Shown: piece by piece, positions 60,870-64,000 of the stretch
Numbering within the stretch: the first letter of the stretch is position 1
Layout: each line of letters begins with the position of its first letter
Assembly: GCA_950295325.1 (NCBI GenBank)
Contig: OX485809.1
Span: 21,592,144-21,656,143, forward strand
Direction of reading: 5' to 3'
DNA length: 64,000 nucleotides
DNA from: Polytrichum commune
Lineage: Eukaryota > Streptophyta > Polytrichopsida > Polytrichales > Polytrichaceae
Translations under genes and position numbers: made by a program
The notes under the pieces: model-generated
Told to the model about the DNA's origin: nothing
The model's database searches: none
Seen by the model: the letters and a program-made list of their open reading frames with translations, nothing else

Positions 60870-61260
60870 ATTTATAGTCTATCAGATCCACTTAACCGTT
60901 CATTAGGGTCATGTAATGCCGACATAGATGAGATTTATATTTTTAGGCAAACAGAGTAAGGGTTTATTTGGTGATGGCTTGTGATTGATTACCCTCGTAA
61001 GAGTTTTGACAATTGTTGTAATCAATCATTAACATTGAGATGAGTGGTTATGGATTAACTTATAAATCGACTATGTGTTACCCTAGCTTCACTGTTTGAA
61101 ATTTTTTAACGATTTCCATATTCATGAACTTTTTTTTATAAAAAAATCGCATTATCCCAAAAAAAAATTCTCTTGGCAAGAAAAATAACTCCCCACTACT
61201 CCTCCTCCCAAACGGATGCAAACTCTTGTATTCTAACGGTTATAGATGCCTCAACCTTAA
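60870..61260 (+). repeat. Repeat family F, copy 2
   Basis: It is collinear with 37787-38175 in the same orientation, more diverged in its A-rich right third. Confidence 0.8.
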
Positions 61261-62245
61261 CCCTTACAGAGATTGCATGTGGATTTGCCAGAGTAATATG
61301 CATTTGGAAACCCGTGGAGTAAACCATACAGTATTGAAAATACACAACACATATTAGAGTTATCCGTTAACTAACCGGGGGTTTGAGATGGAGTTCAACC
61401 GGGTGTCATCCATTCGCCCCTAGTTTAGGAAGTAACCGTTAATTGTGCCACCTCATGGTTGACCAATTAAAGGGGCGGTTGACCCTCCAAAAGATAAGGT
61501 GAGGTAAGGTCATGGTGCACGGTGGGCCGCCCGGTTCCCAAGTTTAGACCCGTGGTAGGTAGCCACGATTTAGGGGCGGTGTCATAGATAAATACGGTAG
61601 ATGCCCACGCTTTATGGATGGCGTCATAATATGACGTCATCACGTGGGGTGGCTAGACCCAAATATGGGCATTTTAAATTAAATTCCTCATTAGACTTAT
61701 CCACTAACCCCAATGTGGAAACTGGGCTCCAACTCGACCCGGTCTCAAAACCGTGTCGGGCTCGTTCCAAATGGTAACCCAGGGTCAAACGCGTTTTGAC
61801 CCTCTCCCATACCCAAAAAAAAGTCTGGGTCCGCGTTTTTTTTTAGATCGTGCTGACGGGCTGGCTTTTTGTATACTGACGGGTGATTCTCCTAACTCCC
61901 CCAACTCAACATGTGTTTAGGGGAGTTAGCGGATAACTCTATTGTACTCTATATTTTCTCTTAAATCTGAGTGTATCTGAGAAAGTAATCTGTGCCATCT
62001 GAATCTTATCACTTCATAATTCATACACATGCACATTATTATACAAGGACCTCAGGCCTTTTGGTGTCCAAATTTGAAAAATCAAGGTTTCAGTTCAAAT
62101 CCTCACATTCCACAGATGAGTTAAATCCCTCTTAGTTGACATTGTTGTTATTAACTGGAGATGTATATACTATGACAGTCAGGTACATAATACTTATGTA
62201 GTATACTTACAGATAAGGTAGATGAGCCTACTTTGGTTATTAATC
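61261..62245. other. Spacer, no recognised gene
   Basis: The part 61380-61900 is richer in G+C (GGGGCGGTTGACC, CCCGGTC) and may be old transposon sequence, but no terminal repeats or frames support that. Confidence 0.4.
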
Positions 62246-62332
62246 TTTATCGGACACCTATATTTGAGTGGTATGTGTTTCAGTTTGGCTCCAAGAACGG
62301 ATACTCAAAAAACATGTGTTTAAAAGAGATTG
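62246..62332 (+). repeat. Family C left-end fragment
   Basis: GGACACCTATATTTGAGTGG and CATGTGTTTAAAAGAGATTG match 49970-50055 in order. A family A element follows directly. Confidence 0.6.
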
Positions 62333-62677
62333 GACTACATTCTAACTTCTCTAATATCATGTTGGTGGCAACCAAAGTGTACATAATATTAAGGAGGTTT
62401 ATAGTATAAACATGGATACGTGATAATAGAGAATTAGTGTAGCATGTGACATTATGGATTAATCCAAAGTCAACATTGCAATAATGACAATGTTGACAAC
62501 ATGATGCGTGCGAGTGTGTGGTTTGAATTCCTTGATGGAATATTTTAATGTCAAAATATATGAGATGTGTGCAAGGGAAATGTGACAAGAAGGAGAGAGA
62601 CTTAAATTGAGCATATCCGTTTTCTAGGGTTTCAAGATATAAGAGAGGGACTAACATTACAAAGGTTCTGGTGTACA
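62333..62677 (+). repeat. Repeat family A, copy near the right end
   Basis: It begins CTACATTCTAACTTCTC and ends AAGGTTCTGGTGTAC. The interior matches the 19248-19606 copy throughout (GTGTAGCATGTGACATT, TTGACAACATGATGC, AAGAGAGGGA) at lower identity. The minus-strand frame through it is fortuitous. Confidence 0.75.
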
Positions 62678-62996
62678 TCTTCAAAATATGCTAACCATTT
62701 CAGATTGAAAAGTCAACATAACTGGAAGGACCTACATGACCATTTAACGAGCATGAGACTCTTCACTTTGGTAACGAGTAAAATATTTATATGAGCCTTG
62801 AAACTATGAGGGAAGTGGCTACAGCCTCGATTTGGATTTGCTAACCATCTTGTACTAATTGCGTGTTTTGTATCCCCGGGGAAGTGGGCTAGTTGGAAAA
62901 AGTAACCATTTAAGACCCATATACCTTACTAGAGCCAGCAGAAGTTATGTACTTATGAACTGTTTTCTTGAAGGTTTTGTAAGCACAGTGCAAATA

Positions 62997-63093
62997 GCGC
63001 CACGTCACAAGCCCATTTTGCAACAAGTGGCGCCTTCACAGCGCCACGCATGCAGGGCCGCCACGTGTATCACCATTCTGGCCTATATATATA
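62997..63093 (+). promoter_or_regulatory. ABA/seed-type promoter of the LEA-like gene
   Basis: In order: an ABRE-like GCGCCACGTCAC at ~62997-63008, an RY element CATGCA at 63049-63054, an ABRE/G-box CCACGTGT at 63061-63068, and a TATA box (CTATATATATAAC) at ~63083-63095. ABRE plus RY near a TATA box is the classic arrangement of ABA- and maturation-induced plant genes. Transcription would begin ~63115-63125, leaving a ~200-base leader before the ATG at 63326. Confidence 0.7.
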
Positions 63094-63325
63094 ACTGCTA
63101 CCATTCTTGTCTATTCCATCCATGCATTCAAGAATCAAGAGCATTTTCTACTGCACCAAATCAAAATCTCCATAATAGTACTGCTTGATCAGACTCGATC
63201 GAAAGAAGCAAGCTCGGCGGATACTTTAGTCTACTTTCCTCTAGTTCAGTATCCCAAATTCTCATCTCCACTCGTATTGATTGCTCTTGTTGAAGCATTG
63301 GCATCCTATTAATTGACGAATCGTC

Positions 63326-63969
63326 ATGCCGAACTACGAAAGCGCCAGTGACTTAGCAGCCCACAAGACCAAGGTAAGGTTCTCTTTATACATGTTGCCA
63401 ATGGTACAGGTCAATGTGATTCTCCACGGCCACTTCAATTTGTTATCTGCAGGTTCCAATTTTCTTTGCAGTAAGTATACTCCATGAGTCACGTGGTTAA
63501 TATGTTTAATGCATGGGGTACTCCTGATCCTGAGAACAACATCCGTTTCAGGTTAAGTTGCCTACTCATGAACTGGGTGTTGTAAATTATCTTTTATTGG
63601 AATTAGCTTTGAAGCATTGATGGTTTGATCGATCTTGGGGTGCTAATCAAACTCTCCATATCCTTTGGCTGTTTTTGCAGGATGCTGCTGGGGTTACCCA
63701 AGACAAGGCTCATGACATGGCAGGTGCAGCCAAGGTGAGGGTTTCACATCATTTTTCTGCAGGTTCTGATTTTCTCCATGGGTGGGGTTGAATGGGTTGT
63801 CTGGAAATCATGAGCACATCATCACAAGGTTAATAATGTGGAGAACCGTTTGCGTTAATAGTGGTCGCATTCATCTACTCATGTGGTTTAAATTTAGTTA
63901 AAAATTTGATTTCAGGTGACAGTATACAAGAGACCAGACCACAATCCTGGTCGCAGATGCTTGGTTTAA
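63326..63969 (+). CDS. Small LEA-like protein (group 3 type), small exons
   Basis: Exons: 63326-63373 (16 codons), 63681-63734 (18 codons) and, less surely, 63916-63969 ending at TAA. All are in phase 0 with GT-AG junctions. The first two give MPNYESASDLAAHKTK and DAAGVTQDKAHDMAGAAK, the Ala/Lys/Asp/Thr-rich amphipathic 11-mer style of group 3 LEA proteins, which protect proteins and membranes during drying. The third exon (VTVYKRPDHNPGRRCLV) is not LEA-like. The real gene may skip it and continue beyond the window, as LEA genes usually encode 100 or more residues. Introns 1 and 2 share TCTGCAGGTTC(C/T)(A/G)ATTTTCT, hinting that exon-intron units were duplicated. Regulation by ABA is suggested by the promoter. 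Confidence 0.5.
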
Positions 63970-64000
63970 TCTTGCCTGCACGGTGCTCATTGACTGTTTT

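Overview
The window is nuclear DNA of a land plant. It has intron-bearing genes with GT-AG junctions, plant-type LTR, hAT and PIF/Harbinger elements, and A+T-rich gene-poor spacers. Low gene density and the mix of transposons suggest a large-genome plant. A non-seed lineage (lycophyte, fern or bryophyte) is my guess, but no single sequence here proves it.

Layout. 1-1670: spacer with a relic of an unknown repeated coding domain. 1671-6572: a damaged minus-strand Ty3/gypsy retrotransposon with one complete LTR, a truncated second LTR, and a gag-to-reverse-transcriptase internal deletion. 6617-8481: a G+C-rich hAT-like transposase relic. 8576-9916: a non-autonomous hAT element with clear 8-bp target duplications. 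9917-39800: a long gene-poor tract built of dispersed repeats. These include two PIF/Harbinger MITEs (12139-12502 and 22613-23039), a 435-bp tandem duplication, foldback palindromes, LINE debris and several repeat families that recur across the window.

39900-49850 is the main genic island. A seven-exon mitochondrial carrier gene, probably a CoA carrier, lies on + (coding 41717-44019) behind a long leader. A three-exon gene for a 431-residue protein with a DnaJ-like CxxCxGxG zinc motif lies on - (48659-46896). After more repeats, a two-exon gene for an unrecognised Pro/aromatic-rich 218-residue protein lies on - (58561-57201). A small LEA-like gene starts at 63326 on +, behind a promoter with ABRE, RY and TATA motifs, and may run off the right edge.

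The genes show no operon-like or pathway linkage. The carrier would act in the mitochondrial inner membrane, and the LEA-like protein in desiccation or ABA response. The most notable observations are the compositionally foreign hAT-like transposase relic, the in-frame duplication of a splice donor in the carrier gene, the phase-matched but unrecognised gene at 57-58 kb, and two symmetrical ~155-bp palindromes. All gene models were made by eye from splice sites and reading phase.
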